The position numbers and the translations under genes are program-made. The notes below the pieces were generated by a model. That model ran no database searches. It was not told the origin of the DNA and saw nothing but the letters and a program-made list of their open reading frames with translations. A DNA stretch of 64,000 bases, from positions 1-64,000 of the forward strand of contig QNQO01007579.1 in the NCBI GenBank assembly GCA_003290165.1, given 5' to 3'. Source of the DNA: Berberis thunbergii (taxonomy: Eukaryota > Streptophyta > Magnoliopsida > Ranunculales > Berberidaceae). This document shows positions 47,311-59,469 of this stretch, one piece after another (position 1 is the first letter of the stretch; each line of letters opens with the position of its first letter).

Positions 47311-47661
47311 ATATTTTTAAAATTTTTTTTTTTTAAAATTTTTTTTTTTTTTTGCTATCAAATGACTTTGAGTCATTGAGTCAAAATCTATCAAATAATG
47401 GAGGCAAAGTAATGTAATTAATAAGAAAATGTATTACATTGAGTCAAAATCTATCAAATAATATCTCAAATACAATGATACATACAAACTTAAATATCTC
47501 AAATACAAAGAAAGTGGAACAATGTTGCTGCTGCTACGAGAGACGCAATGCTGCTGCTGCAAGGGACGATCTGCTGATGATGCGAGGTACGCACTGCTGC
47601 TGCTCAACACTGAGAGAAGTGGTCACATCCAAACCTGTATGAACTGACAGGTTGTTTTAAA

Positions 47662-48101
47662 ACAGCATTCAGGAAGAAGGAAGTAGCAAGGCATCGCCGA
47701 AATTGAAGGGCTTCTTATCCACATGAAGCAATACGCAAACCCATTTGCTGAACATGCCCTCTAATTTGACTGCATTAAAGCATACAACACATGAGAATAC
47801 ACATGAACAAAAGATGCAATGAAAAGAATTGTCAAGATCAACTAAACTAAGAGTGAACATCTTAACATACATCTTTGGAGAAAAATTATAGAACTAACCT
47901 GTGAATGTCTCGAGCATGCCTCAAGGAACGACTATTGATGAAATTTTCCTTGCACCATTTGCTCAGGTTTCTTTCAGCAGTCTTATCTTTATTGCCTGCC
48001 AGTTTGCTCTTCTCCAAGAACTCAGCAGATGACCGATATACATTCATCAATGTGAGATGGTCTCCTTCTGGGCTTGCAAACAACTTCCTCGCATCCCTTG
48101 C
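47662..48101 (-). pseudogene. DEAH-box RNA helicase (DEAH10-like) fragment
   Basis: Two consecutive exons match the region after the helicase core of DEAH helicases. 48101-47899 reads ARKLFASPEGDHLTLMNVYR, then KWCKENFINSRSLRHARDIH. 47769 to about 47662 reads QIRGHVQQMGLRIASCG, then a TAA stop, then FRRCLATSFFLNA. The intron has a GTTAG donor and CAG acceptor with matching phase. The sequence fits the plant DEAH10/DHX33-like group best, but the exact paralogue is uncertain. The ATPase domains are absent. Confidence 0.82.
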
Positions 48102-48329
48102 CTGACCAAAAAGAAGAATACAATTAAAATCCTATCACAATGAAGAATGTGATTGCTTAGATATACATAATTAACATTATTACGAGCATTTATTTTTGCA
48201 GTTTCAGAGTGGGGGAAGGGGGTATGATATAGAAAAAATTGTCTAGGTTTATCATGTGGCAATAACAGAATTTAGGAAGGCATGTCTGACTATGGAGCAG
48301 CAGACATGCATCCAAAAGAAAGTTCATAC

Positions 48330-48415
48330 CACCATAAATCATAGCAAAACTTTACTGCTCAAGGAAAAGAACTCATTTTCATCTTACTGCTCAAGGAAAA
48401 GAACTCATTGTTGGA
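48330..48415. repeat. short tandem duplication
   Basis: TTACTGCTCAAGGAAAAGAA followed by CTCATT occurs twice, about 35 bp apart. It is a local duplication in non-coding captured sequence. Confidence 0.7.
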
Positions 48416-49429
48416 GGCCATCTCAACTTGAAAAGATTGTGTATTGGAGATGATTGGTCAAGAAATAAAAAACAGAATGTAAATTCATGAATCCGAAACA
48501 GATTAGAAATCGATTTCATGTGTCAATGTCAACGTAGGTGATACCATACCATGTCCTTTGTGATGCAGGGATGCATAAAGTTACATTTTCATCTCCATAA
48601 AAACACAAAATAAGTAAAAAAAGCATAGACAAAATAAAAGTCACTTTCAGCTGGTTTGAAATGATGACGAAGTAACCAAAGTGAAAGATATGCAAACTGG
48701 TTATGTAGCTGAGTTTACGTATGTGCAACATCAATTCTAGGGACAACAAACATTACTTCGAATTTAACTTGTCATGCAGAATATAGTATGCAAAAAGACA
48801 CCAAAAATGGGAAAATTCGATGACATACTAATCACAACTAGCAAACAAACCTCAAAAAACAATCACTCATTCACAATTCCTTCTAGTGATTTCATACAGA
48901 AAGAGTCGTATATATCTATATATAAAAGTAACGCACCTCCAAAACAACAGTATATATCTATCTATATTCGTGCATATTTGACGCATGCATTTCATGTAAA
49001 AAACAGTCTTTGTCCTTGACCTCCATTCAATGCACTGTCACATGGAAAGAGGATATAGGCAAGTGATTGTTCTAGCAAATTTACTAATTTCCAGATTCTG
49101 GTTTGTCACTCCCACAAATGATTGATATTATGTATTCAAAATCAAATGATTGACATTATGTATTCAAAATCAAATTATATATATACTTAGGAAGCTGATC
49201 AAACACAAACACACATGCACTAGACCATATAACCCAACAAGTAATAAGAAAGAAACCAAAAAGAAATATAACTCAATCAATTTTTTCTTTTCTTATAACA
49301 GGGAATGCAAACTAGCAACAAGTAAAATGACAACAAAAATACATCATATTTGAGCTAAAAGCAAACATGACGCAGGATGCAACTAATGAGTAAATTTTTT
49401 ATATCATGAATATAAACGAAAAGAGAACG

Positions 49430-49630
49430 ACGTACCAGGCTCCTTTCCCATAAACCATAGCCACCTGCTCTATTTTTCCTCGAAACAAACACAACAGACC
49501 TGCTGTGTTTTTCCTTGAAAAAATAGAGCAACTGCAGCCAATTCCTCTGCGCCTGCGCCTTGCACCTTCCAGACATCGCTGCCCTGTTTCTGAACAGAAA
49601 CAGAACAAAACAACTCTGTCCCAAAATCAG
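49430..49630. other. GC-rich island in element C
   Basis: It contains words such as CAACTGCAGCCAATTCC and CTGCGCCTGCGCC, and an inverted TTTCTGAACAGAAA. It resembles the islands of elements A and B in composition. The two overlapping minus-strand frames are not recognised. Confidence 0.35.
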
Positions 49631-50261
49631 ACTTTAAAAGGAAAAAAATAAGAACCCTGAGGAAAAGGAAAAAAAATTATCAACGTGTATTCATCAAGTA
49701 TTCGAATATCAATCCTTCACAAACAATGATACAGAAAATTTTAATGCAACATGGTCGCAACTCTCTATCATCATTTGTTTTTGTTTTATTACACTACCAT
49801 TTGAGCAAAAGTATGAGAATACAGTAGATATGTTCGAGTTCAAAGAAACATGCCAAGTACAAATCCAAAATTCATTAGAATTTGCATATCAACTCTATGC
49901 CATAAAATGTTAAAATGGTTCAAGAAATATAAAACTCAAAGAGGAAGATAATGATGAACCTCATTTTGAAAGAAGTGAAAAGTAAAGAGGAAAAGAACAT
50001 TGAACACTATTTTGAAATAAAGAAATCGATGGCCAACTCCATCCTTTACCCCTAGCCCTTTATTGAAGATTCTGAAAAAGATTATTCCTAGGTAATGATT
50101 CACATGTTATAAGAATCATATAACTACTTTCCAAGATTTTGGAACTATAAAGTTTCCATGCCTTGCCATGATATAGTGAGAAGGGGCTACAAAGAATAGG
50201 TCCCACATTTTTCAGTAAGCTTAAGGGGAATAAAAACAACAAAAAAATAAATAAATAGAAA

Positions 50262-50470
50262 AGACCTTCGAATCAACCAGTGGACACTGGAGTAAAAGTA
50301 CATCACCTAGATGAATCGGGTTATCTAAAGAAAAGAAAGAAGTTAAATTACGGACAAATGCACCATACATATTAGTGTCTAAAAAAAAAAAGCAAGTTAT
50401 GTAAGACACATCAAAAACAAATTTCAGCATTTTTATGTAAGACACGTCAAAAACAAATTTCAGCATTTTT
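50262..50470. other. unassigned exon candidate and 36-bp duplication
   Basis: The minus strand at 50330-50266 reads NPIHLGDVLLLQCPLVDSK after a TAG acceptor and before GTCTTT. The family is not recognised. At 50398-50470 the segment CAAAAACAAATTTCAGCATT occurs twice, spaced 49-50 bp, each preceded by GTAAGACAC. Confidence 0.35.
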
Positions 50471-50710
50471 AGTGAACTCTTCCTACTTCAATTATAAAAC
50501 CAGACCATTCAATGCCAAGATACTTTCCATATTCAAAGTGAGTTTTGTTTTCCATTTTGTTTTTGAGATGTCAGAGCAAGACAACAATAATATAAAGTAA
50601 CATTTCAAAATAGAAAACTTACTCCGTCACTTAAATACTGCCGAGTAAAAGGTCAAACAAGTACAAGTAATTCAAAGAATGCATATCAAATTACTCTATT
50701 TTGAACTCAC

Positions 50711-51618
50711 GTTGAAGGTGCTTGAAGTAAGCAATAAGTGAGGAAGACAGCAATCATTGCCCAAACACCCCTAATGAAAGGCACAAGCGAGTCAATAATG
50801 AAAATCCTACAAAGATGAGGAAGGAAAACTTTACACCAAGCTCAAATCCAACACCAACTTACCTCTTTACGTTAATAACAACGTCACCAAATGAACTATT
50901 TTCTGGATCAAGGGCTCCACTTGCCCAACTGACAAGCATGTGCAATAACAAAAAATTAATTACTTTTAAATAAAGGAAACAATCATGTTCTACACGCTAC
51001 AAAAAATTTTGATCCACCAAAACTTCCAAAACGATAAACAAGATCTGCATAATAGCCTTTCCTCAAACATTCGTAGATACTCTCGAGATCAGTCCCCAAA
51101 CCCAATGGTTATATCATTTTTCTTAAATATACATAATTTAATCAGTAAGGTTGTAATCTATCATTCAAGACACTGAAGCAAGTTTTCCATTATTTGGTAT
51201 TAGATCATAAATATGGTTGTATTCTAATTGATAAACTAACAAAAGTTCACACGGGAGTGTATTCTAATTGCAGCTCTTGACTAATATATTGTACTTCAAA
51301 CAAGGGTTTTGGGTAAAAATAGGTACAATATTAGATCATAAATATGCATTATTGAAAGGTAATACTTGAATGTTCTTTGGAGATAATAGATCGCTAAACT
51401 TGGCTAATATATTTAGTGCCTGAAATCACAAAATTTCTGAGCATGTAGTCTCACATAAGTAGGCATGCGCCAATAAGTAGCAAGGAAACTGTACGAGGTC
51501 TGTACGCCCATGCTGTCCATGGATCAAGTTCATCGCCACCATTTGGCAAGTATATCTCACCATTTCCTTGAAGAACAGACTCCCTTCTCCTTGCTTTTCT
51601 GTGACCATTAGGCTCCAT
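50711..51618 (-). pseudogene. PSS1: phosphatidylserine synthase 1 (base-exchange) N-terminal fragment
   Basis: Three exons encode the start of the endoplasmic-reticulum enzyme that exchanges the head group for serine. 51618-51455 starts with ATG, reads MEPNGHRKARRRESVLQ and continues ELDPWTAWAYRPRTVSLLLI. 50928 to about 50862 reads WASGALDPENSSFGDVVINV. 50770-50711 reads GVWAMIAVFLTYCLLQAPS. All junctions are GT/AG and the phases agree, so about 97 residues, including the first two membrane helices, read without interruption from the natural start codon. The catalytic part is absent. Confidence 0.92.
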
Positions 51619-52659
51619 AGGCCTCCATAGGCCTGAATATCATACTGACACCAATAGCCAAAACATTTCTTGTATATATTAGTAAAGCTAAAAAACAAAA
51701 AACCATAAAGCATCCCTGTTTCACTTCTTGAAATCATAAGGTGAGAAAAACATAAGTATTTTGTTCATCTGCAAAGTGTAGAAATTTTGATACTGTATAC
51801 TTATGAAGGTGTCCATAGAGGAGAAAACATTTTAAATCCTCATTTTCAAGATGCTAAGATGTAGTATGGAGAAGGCCAAAAGATGTATACACATAAACAA
51901 CTTTGGTCAGTGAAAAAATGACCATAAAAGTTCATATTTTGAGGAAATCTCACCATCCAGATCTTATCGCATGTTGAACTAGGTGAATGCTCAAAGGTGA
52001 TTATCCAGAGAAGACATATGAGATGTCATTGGGGCTGCAGGTAAGCCTGTTTTTAGTTCCAGAAATTCTGACAGAGACTGATAAAATGGAATACAAAAGA
52101 CTTGCAGATGCAGAAGTTCAGAACCAGAAGATAGACAAAGAACAATGGAATGTATTAAGAATGAAGGAAAACACTACAACACAAGGTTTCATATGGAAAA
52201 CCTTCCAATCAAATAGCCCTGAACAAGGAAAACACAACTTAAGCTTATCTTTTCTTTTCTTTTCGTTGTTTTTAAAATAACACCTTAAATTTATCAAGTC
52301 AATGGTATAATACTAACAAAAACAGTTGAAACTCAAATGATAACACATTAGAGTGATCAAGTGTATGGTTGTGTAAAAATCATTTTTATTGCCAAAACTC
52401 AAGCATAGAAAATGGTAACAATCTCAAAGTTGAATTTTGTTTCTTGAAGATATATTGTGAATGAAAATTTTTGAACAGATTACAATACAGACGTTTTTTT
52501 CCTAGAAAGATACTGGTTCAACATTATAATTAGAAAGAAATTAGCAGAAGTGAATAAACTCCATTATAGCCATATGTAGCAAGCGTAACTCAGTTTTAAA
52601 ATAACAAAGAATAAACCAAAAAACAAATGAAACCTAAAGATCAATTGATATCAATATAC

Positions 52660-53020
52660 CTTAGATGAAATACATGTTGGCTCAGCAGAATTAACATAAC
52701 TAGACTGCTTCAGTAAATCCAGTGAGCTGTCTACATCCATCTCTTCACCAAATCGGAGCCCCCTAGAGGTAACACTTTACAACTTATTAGAAATTGTAGA
52801 TGACAAAAGTAAACCAAAATAAAAATTGAAGACAACCACTTAACACTTTCTTTCGTAGACCCATTGTTGAAGATAAAATGCTGGCAAACTAATCACTTGT
52901 ACTTCTCTCAAGCATTATGCAGCCATCCTCTCCAAGGGTGACAATAACAAATTTGATATTGGGCAGTTTTAGAGCCATGGACACAAGTGCACTTGGAATT
53001 GATGGGGCTCCTGTCCAATC
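52660..53020 (-). pseudogene. pfkB-type carbohydrate kinase fragment
   Basis: Exon 53020 to about 52903 reads APSIPSALVSMALKLPNIKF, then VIVTLGEDGCIMLER. The TLGEDG stretch belongs to the ribokinase/pfkB fold before its ATP site. Exon 52763-52660 reads RFGEEMDVDSSLDLLKQSS and ends CISSK before a GTATAT donor. Together they match a plant pfkB sugar kinase of unspecified substrate. The catalytic GAGD exon is missing. Confidence 0.75.
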
Positions 53021-53164
53021 CTGCCCATTAGAGACGAGTATTTGTTAGACACAGAATTTGCAATGCAAATTAATAAATGCTACAACATTTATATGTAAAA
53101 CCAATGGTGAAAGATAAGGTAAGCAGAAGCAGGGAGTGCAAAGGGAAGTCAGCTTATAAGATGC

Positions 53165-53893
53165 ATACTGCAGCTTTGGTCCATATTCCTCTTTCATGCG
53201 CCTCTTATCCAGTTGTGCCTCTGCCCACATTTGTTTCTTCAGAGCATTTGCAGCTTCCAACCGTTCCTGCATGTCTCTCCAGATCAGTTACAAAATATTA
53301 AGATGATGCATAAAAAACTAGATTATAATTACCACTGTTTACACTCTACAAGATGATGCCCAGGAAGGTATCAAGAAAGAAAACACTAGAATGTGTTTGT
53401 TTGGACTGTACTGTTTGGTTCATTTTATATGACATGAAAATATTCCCCTATATTTTCAATACCAAAGTGGTAAAATCAATTTCCCAACTCCACCCCTCAC
53501 CCAAAAATACCTTCTCATGAAACCAACCAAGCAAAACCCCAAAAACAGGTCACATAAAACACGCTTGTCCCTTGAGTGTGACTCTGGTGTTTCTTGCTTT
53601 ATTTGCCTACCCGCTTCTAATAACAACAAACTAAATCCTAAATGTCATGTTATTGGTTAACCTCCATGAGATTAAGAACATTATAATGGAATAATTTTCG
53701 CAACATTATGGAACTCCTCAATAAACATAGATATTACCTCAAGAATAACACGGATAGAGTTTCCTTCAATGGCCACACCAATCAAGGCAACAAGGGCATT
53801 GAGATGCTCCTCAACAGTGAGACCACAATATTCTCCTTCAGTTAGGCCTTGAAGCCATGGTTCACCAGAATGGCTTTCATCAATCTCTGTGTC
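53165..53893 (-). pseudogene. RLT: RINGLET (homeobox-DDT) protein fragment
   Basis: Two exons belong to the region of plant RLT1/RLT2, partners of ISWI remodelling ATPases. 53893-53738 is 52 open codons: DTEIDESHSGEPWLQGLTEG, then HLNALVALIGVAIEGNSIRV. 53266 to about 53165 reads ERLEAANALKKQMWAEAQLD, then KRRMKEEYGPKLQY. The first exon ends in a GTAAT donor and the second follows a CAG acceptor, joining in frame at VILE-ERLEAAN. The homeodomain and DDT domain are not present. Confidence 0.88.
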
Positions 53894-54853
53894 CTGTTCA
53901 ACACTAATGTGTAGCTTGTGGCAGTGAATTCCCAGGTGAAGAAAGTCACAAGAAAATGAAAGACAAACATTATTTACTAATATGAAAACAGAAATTTAAC
54001 AATATGAGAACTTAAGGTTTAGCAACGAAAATAGAAACTGTCATATCACAAAAAGAGAACCTAGCTTATATATTTACTAATAGCAATGGCAAGACCCAAT
54101 TTCACTGTAAAACAAACATGGTCCAATGTTGTAATACCCCTTGTTTACTACCTCCCAAATAGTTCACATAGGAGCTCAAAATGACTTGAAGTAACCCTAA
54201 ACGTTCTAGACGTTTATTATTTATTGTTGACTTCAATGTCGAATTTTATGGCTTTAGAAATCCCATTATTATTGGCTATTGTTTGGTGGGTTGTATAATC
54301 TAAGGAGATCACCCTCAAAACCAAATTCAAGGCATTTCTAGAGATAGGGTAATCCTTGGGAGGGGGTGTGTGTGTGTGCTTCCATCCACGGGTGCTGCTT
54401 TGCAATCGCTCCCTCACCACCACAAAAACCACATCTCTATCAAGAAATCTTCTGCCATTCTAGCCCAGAGAATGCAACAACTGATTAAGAATTTAGAAAG
54501 AGAAACTGAAAAATACCTCTAACTCAAGGAAGCCATTAGGCATAAAAATAAGGCTTGAGAATTAGATTGTAGTTGGTTGATAGATTAATAAATTTTGAGT
54601 TATTTTAATTAATCTCTTGTTTATCTCTTACTAGGGGTTTATGAGTTTATCATAGTTTAGTGTAGTGTAGTGTAGACTAGCTTTAAATTAGCTTAGAATC
54701 TATCAATATTCTTATTTTGTATTTAAAATCATGCTAGTTATACTAACATGGTCTGATTTTCCTATTTAGAATCTTCATATGAAAAGGAATTATTTTTATA
54801 GATTTTTAGGACATGTCAACATTTTTTTTTTTTATGAAATAACACACATGCTT

Positions 54854-54921
54854 ACCTTCTTGTTTCAGATGGTAAATGGGAGCCCTCATTTCAACCTCGC
54901 CTAAATGCCGCTTGACTACCT
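54854..54921 (-). other. unassigned exon candidate
   Basis: Between a CAG acceptor and GTAAGC donor the minus strand reads VVKRHLGEVEMRAPIYHLKQ. It is open and of ordinary composition. Family not recognised. The 53.9-56.2 kb stretch around it has no other recognised gene; a GTGTGTGTGTGTG run lies near 54367. Confidence 0.3.
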
Positions 54922-56193
54922 GACAAATTACCTACCTCCACTGTTTTCAATTTGAATTTATCAAAAACCAACCAAAAAATGCAATAAACTGTGTTTAATT
55001 TTACATTCATTTACATAAAAGAACATGCCCAAATAACCTACAAGATTAAATTGTCAAAACCCTCAATAACTTTCATATTCATCAACAATAAAGATATTGT
55101 TTCATCAGTTTATTAACAAATCGTAAAACAGTTTTTGAAGATATTATAGCTATTTCTAGGTAGATGGTTCATAGCCCAAACACAAGTTAATATTGAAAAA
55201 AGTCCCTCATAATATAAGCTACGAAATCTAAGATTATATTCAAATCATGATGACAAAAAAACATACTACGCCAAATTTTCCAATAAACCAAACTGTGGAA
55301 ACTAAATGATGATACCTTTCACAAAAATTGACGAGCAGAATTGCAGAACCAATTTTATATAACTATACTATAGACACCAAGATCTAAACAAGAAATGGTG
55401 TTACCTGAATGCCACCAAATTAGAGCTTCTGATCACTCCATTTTTTTTCTTCCCAAGAAGGCAATCTGATTATTATTGAAACTAAAGAGCCTGTTTCAAA
55501 CTTCTGCAGATGTTCTCACTGTAAATGATACCAACCGTGGGGTTACACGCCACACAAGCTATAGAATTTCATTTAATTCCGGGACAAGGTTTGTTACCTT
55601 TAAACTTTGAGATTTTTGGATTATTAAGGCCAATAAGAGATTTTGGTATAGCAGTATTGCACTAGTGGCACTCGGTTGGCCAGGTATATGAAAATCAAAA
55701 GATAGACGCAAAGATGTTGTTTCCAGAAATCTTAAGGACAGCTTTTAACCACTGGAGATTGGAAGTGCTACTGCCCTCATAGGCTTTGTTTAACATAATC
55801 AGCTTGGGAAATGGTCGCTTTCCCATCTTGAAAATCCAGTTGAGCAAATCAAGTGAACTATACCCATTTTTTCATAGATTACACTAAATTTGCTGAAACA
55901 TATGTGATTTTACCCATTTTTTTCTTCCTAGTCATTGGAGCAGAAATGTAATACATCAAAGTGAACCATAAAACGTTACAAAACTTATAAGTAATTAAAT
56001 CCATAAGTAAACCATAAAGTAATTAAATCGGAGATTGCAAAACAAATCACAAATATAAAATAATACAATTTAAATACCTAACCAGCATACTAAATGCATG
56101 ATTGCCTGTAACAACAGTAGTTACCTAATGTATTTAATCCACGATAACCACAAGTTACAGAACTCAGAAGTAAAAGTAGAAACAAAAACTTAC

Positions 56194-56736
56194 TGGTTTA
56201 TCATGGATTCCGAGCTGTGACCATGTTATCATCTCAAGCAACTCCTCCATGGTCCCGTACCCCCCTTTATTCACAATAAGCTTTCCATTACTAGATATTC
56301 ACTCTGCTGCTTCTTATCCAAGATGAAATAAGTAGGTTATTCTCATTGAAACATACCTGGAAGTGGGATGAAAGCATCAGCGTGGCGAGCCATTGCAGCC
56401 TTGCGCTCGTGCATGTCAGATGCTATTATTACTTCACCCACTGCATGGCCTGATATCTGAACACAAAAGCTTAATACAATGAAACCTTAAAGCATATCGA
56501 AAATTGAACTAGCACCTCAACAGATATCATACCTCAAGTGGAACAAGAGCTTTTGGGATGACCCTGGCAAAAACATAAACGAAATAAGAACTCATTTTAC
56601 CAATCTGGAGAAGTCGAAAGTTTGTTTCATAAACCTACCCAAGAACATGACACCCTCCATCATAAACAGTCTTCGAAACCAAGCCCATAAGTCCAACACT
56701 CCCTCCACCATAGATCAAATCCATCTTCCTCTCCAC
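56194..56736 (-). pseudogene. LOG: LOG cytokinin-activating enzyme, middle exons, copy 2
   Basis: Four consecutive exons belong to LOG, the phosphoribohydrolase that releases active cytokinin from its riboside monophosphate. 56736-56639 reads [20 protein letters not shown]. 56563-56533 reads VIPKALVPLE. 56456-56357 reads [20 protein letters not shown]. 56264-56194 reads [20 protein letters not shown]. Phases agree across all junctions with canonical splice sites and no stop. The family motif PGGxGTxxE is formed at the last junction. First and last exons are absent, so no complete enzyme is encoded. Confidence 0.93.
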
Positions 56737-58037
56737 CTGTGTACCATCATATTTGAAAACTACTATTCAAAAACATGTCCATTATTGTCGTTCTGTTATT
56801 TGACAAACAATAAACAAACAAACACCCACCAATCAGATAGGAGTTGGAAGGACATCTTATTTGAGTTGGAAAATACATGTTAGGAGTTGAATTTTGTTGA
56901 TTAGGCTTAAACAAACGGTCATAACCTTCTCTGTTTTCTCAATTTGTTTCCTTGTCCAATTTTTTTTTTCCATGAGAAGACCTTTAACTTGCTTTGTTTA
57001 ATTAGGGTGGTCTCTTTGTCACCAAGATCATCCCAACCAAATCAAATCCTTGAAAACTTAAAGAACTCCATTTTTAAAAGGATGTCTTCATGGTCAAATG
57101 TGAATTGTTGCATTTTATAAAGGGCTCGGAATTGTGGCAATAATTTTGGTTCACCTATATAGAAAGTGTATGAATGATTGATACTTGGTAGATGATCCCC
57201 TCACCATTAGGATCTTCGTTGCCCATAACCAAAAAAAGTCATTTAGGATTAGTCAACTTACAAAATTCAAATTTACTTGATTATTCATTTATTAATGGAC
57301 TTGAAAAATGCAATGAAAATTTAAACATCATTATAAAGGCTCATACATTTTATTGAACACTCCCACAACTACAATCAACATTTACAATGATCCCAAGCAT
57401 AAAATCTAAGTTTCTGGGTAGATAAATTGCTGAAGACACTTAGATAAGGCATGCTTTTAGAAGTAAAAATGAGATGCGACTACCTGAACCATTAAACTTC
57501 AAAATGCAGCTGCATAATATTTTATTGATCAGACCAGACACATGATTATACATGTATTAGATGATAAAATACTAGAAAACAACTCCGAATCATTCAGTTA
57601 AGACAACAAGGCTTTACCAAGGTAATCTTCAACTCATTAATCAAAAGGATGGTCACTGAGAAATAAATACAATGACAGGACTATTTCATAAAATTAACGA
57701 AATTAATCAACTAAAAATAAATGAAAAATGAGATGCCTTACTAAGTCTGGACCAGGAGAGGTTAGGACAGCAACAGTTGACCCTAGAAAATCGAGATTCG
57801 ACCCACATGCACCATTTGCCAAAGAACACTTAGTATGCGCTGTTGTTGTGTTATACACTTATAGAAAATATGACTCGCGGGAAGTAATCATCAGTTTTGA
57901 TTGGCCATGATTCTTTTGTTGCATGTACAGGCACGTATGCCTACAATCAAAGCAAAAACAAAACAATATCATTGAACCCAAATAAAAACAAACACTAAAA
58001 AACCAACAAAACAACAATGGTAATCATTAATTCACAC

Positions 58038-58346
58038 CTCAAGCTTCTCAACAAGTTCTTTTGCATTTGGTGCAGAGGCAATTATTTGGCGCTATGAAGG
58101 CTTGATAAACCCATCATCCACTGCTTTGTCTATGAAGGTCAGTAGATAGTTGTAATATCCATCCACATTCAACAAACCCACCTGCACAGATTTCCTCACT
58201 TTGTCAAGCAAATGAAGGTAACAAAAACCAAGACTCCATGGTTGGTTTTTTGATTTGGTTTTGGTTGCTTACAGGTTTGTCATGGATGCCAAGTTGATCC
58301 TAAGTGATGACCTCCAAGAGCTCCTCCAATGTGCCATAAGCAGTTC
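58038..58346 (-). pseudogene. LOG: LOG cytokinin-activating enzyme, C-terminal exons, copy 1
   Basis: 58346-58273 reads AYGTLEELLEVIT, then a TAG stop in place of the usual tryptophan, then DQLGIHDKP. 58181-58038 reads [20 protein letters not shown], then DDGFIKPS, a TAG stop, RQIIASAPNAKELVEKLE. These are the exons that should follow those at 56.2-56.7 kb, yet they lie upstream of them in reading direction. They overlap copy 2 in the GYGTxEELLE exon, so two LOG genes or gene copies were involved. Confidence 0.9.
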
Positions 58347-59324
58347 TATCAGACAAAACATGTTAAGTTTTAATTAGAAGAAGATGAAGAAGTATAACTG
58401 TATAATTAGAAGAAGCAATTAAAACAAAAAAACAAACAAGAAAAGATGACCAATATAGAACAGACTGAAGTGTTGGAGTTAAATTTGTTTATTGGGAGAA
58501 GGAGGAGGAACAGACTGAAGTGTTTTGGGAGGAGAAAGTTTACAAAAATAGAAACAGAACAGAGCTTATAGAACTTACAGCACAGAAACAGAACAGAGCT
58601 TGGAGTTGGATCTTCGATGGTCGTCTTCTCCTCTCAAACAAATTTAGCCATCGTCTTCTTCGATGGGTCCATTACCTTCTTCAGTTCGAGCTTCTCTTCT
58701 TCTCTTCTTCTTCAGTTCATCCTCTTCTCTGTCTGCAAATGAAATATGTGAAAATTCAGAAATATGTGAGTAAAAAGAGGATAAAAGAAGAAAGCTAAAG
58801 GTGAATTGGGTACAGAGGAATCTGGTTTTTCCTCTCTTCATTTCATGAACTAAAAAAAAGCAAAGCACATAGAAGGACAGAAGTAGAAGAAAAGCTATTA
58901 TAAACACAAAAAAAAACCCTTAGATATCGATCGAATCTCATGGAATTTCTAAAAAAAAAACCATTAGTGGTCGAATCTCCTACAACTCCTAACAAAACAA
59001 TCTCACTCTGGATTTCCATTTATTTCTCACAAATTGTTTTTTCCTTTCGGCGGTTCGTTCTCTCTCTCACTTGGATCTTCATGAATCTTTGCAAAAATCC
59101 TTCAAAACACAAAACCCATATCGATTTCACCAAAATAGACAACCCCAAATCAACAAAAAACAGAATCAAAATCAAAGTCAAAACCCATATCGATTTTAAA
59201 ATACCAATTTTATCTCAAGAAACCCAAATTGAACCAAAATGCATGAAACCCTAAAGAAACAAGAACTTTAGGGTTTGAAACAAAGGATTTTTGCTTTTGG
59301 GAGATCTGTGAGGAGATGGAACAA
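58347..59324. other. non-coding right part of element C
   Basis: No recognised exon. Local duplications: AACAGACTGAAGTGTT at 58460 and 58510, ACAGAACAGAGCTT at 58556 and 58588, and ACTTTAGGGTTTGAAAC at 59265 and 59326. The stretch may contain promoter or leader sequence of the captured LOG gene. Confidence 0.35.
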
Positions 59325-59460
59325 ACTTTAGGGTTTGAAACGATTGAAAAGTGCAGAGTTGGGGGGAGATGAGCGGGAACGCAAGGCGGGAAGGAATTTT
59401 GTTTCGCAAAATTTCGCCCGCGAGAAATCGATTTGCTTCTCCACACATCCACGTGCAAAC
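59325..59460. repeat. conserved right-end module of element C
   Basis: TTTAGGGTTTGAAACGATTG, GAGCGGGAACGC, AAAATTTCGCCC and CTCCACACATCCACGTGCAA follow each other. The same words in the same order occur at 63515-63645 next to the right subterminal array of element B. GC content is higher than in neighbouring DNA. It could be a promoter or protein-binding region of the element itself. Confidence 0.75.
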
Positions 59461-59469
59461 ACGTGCAAT

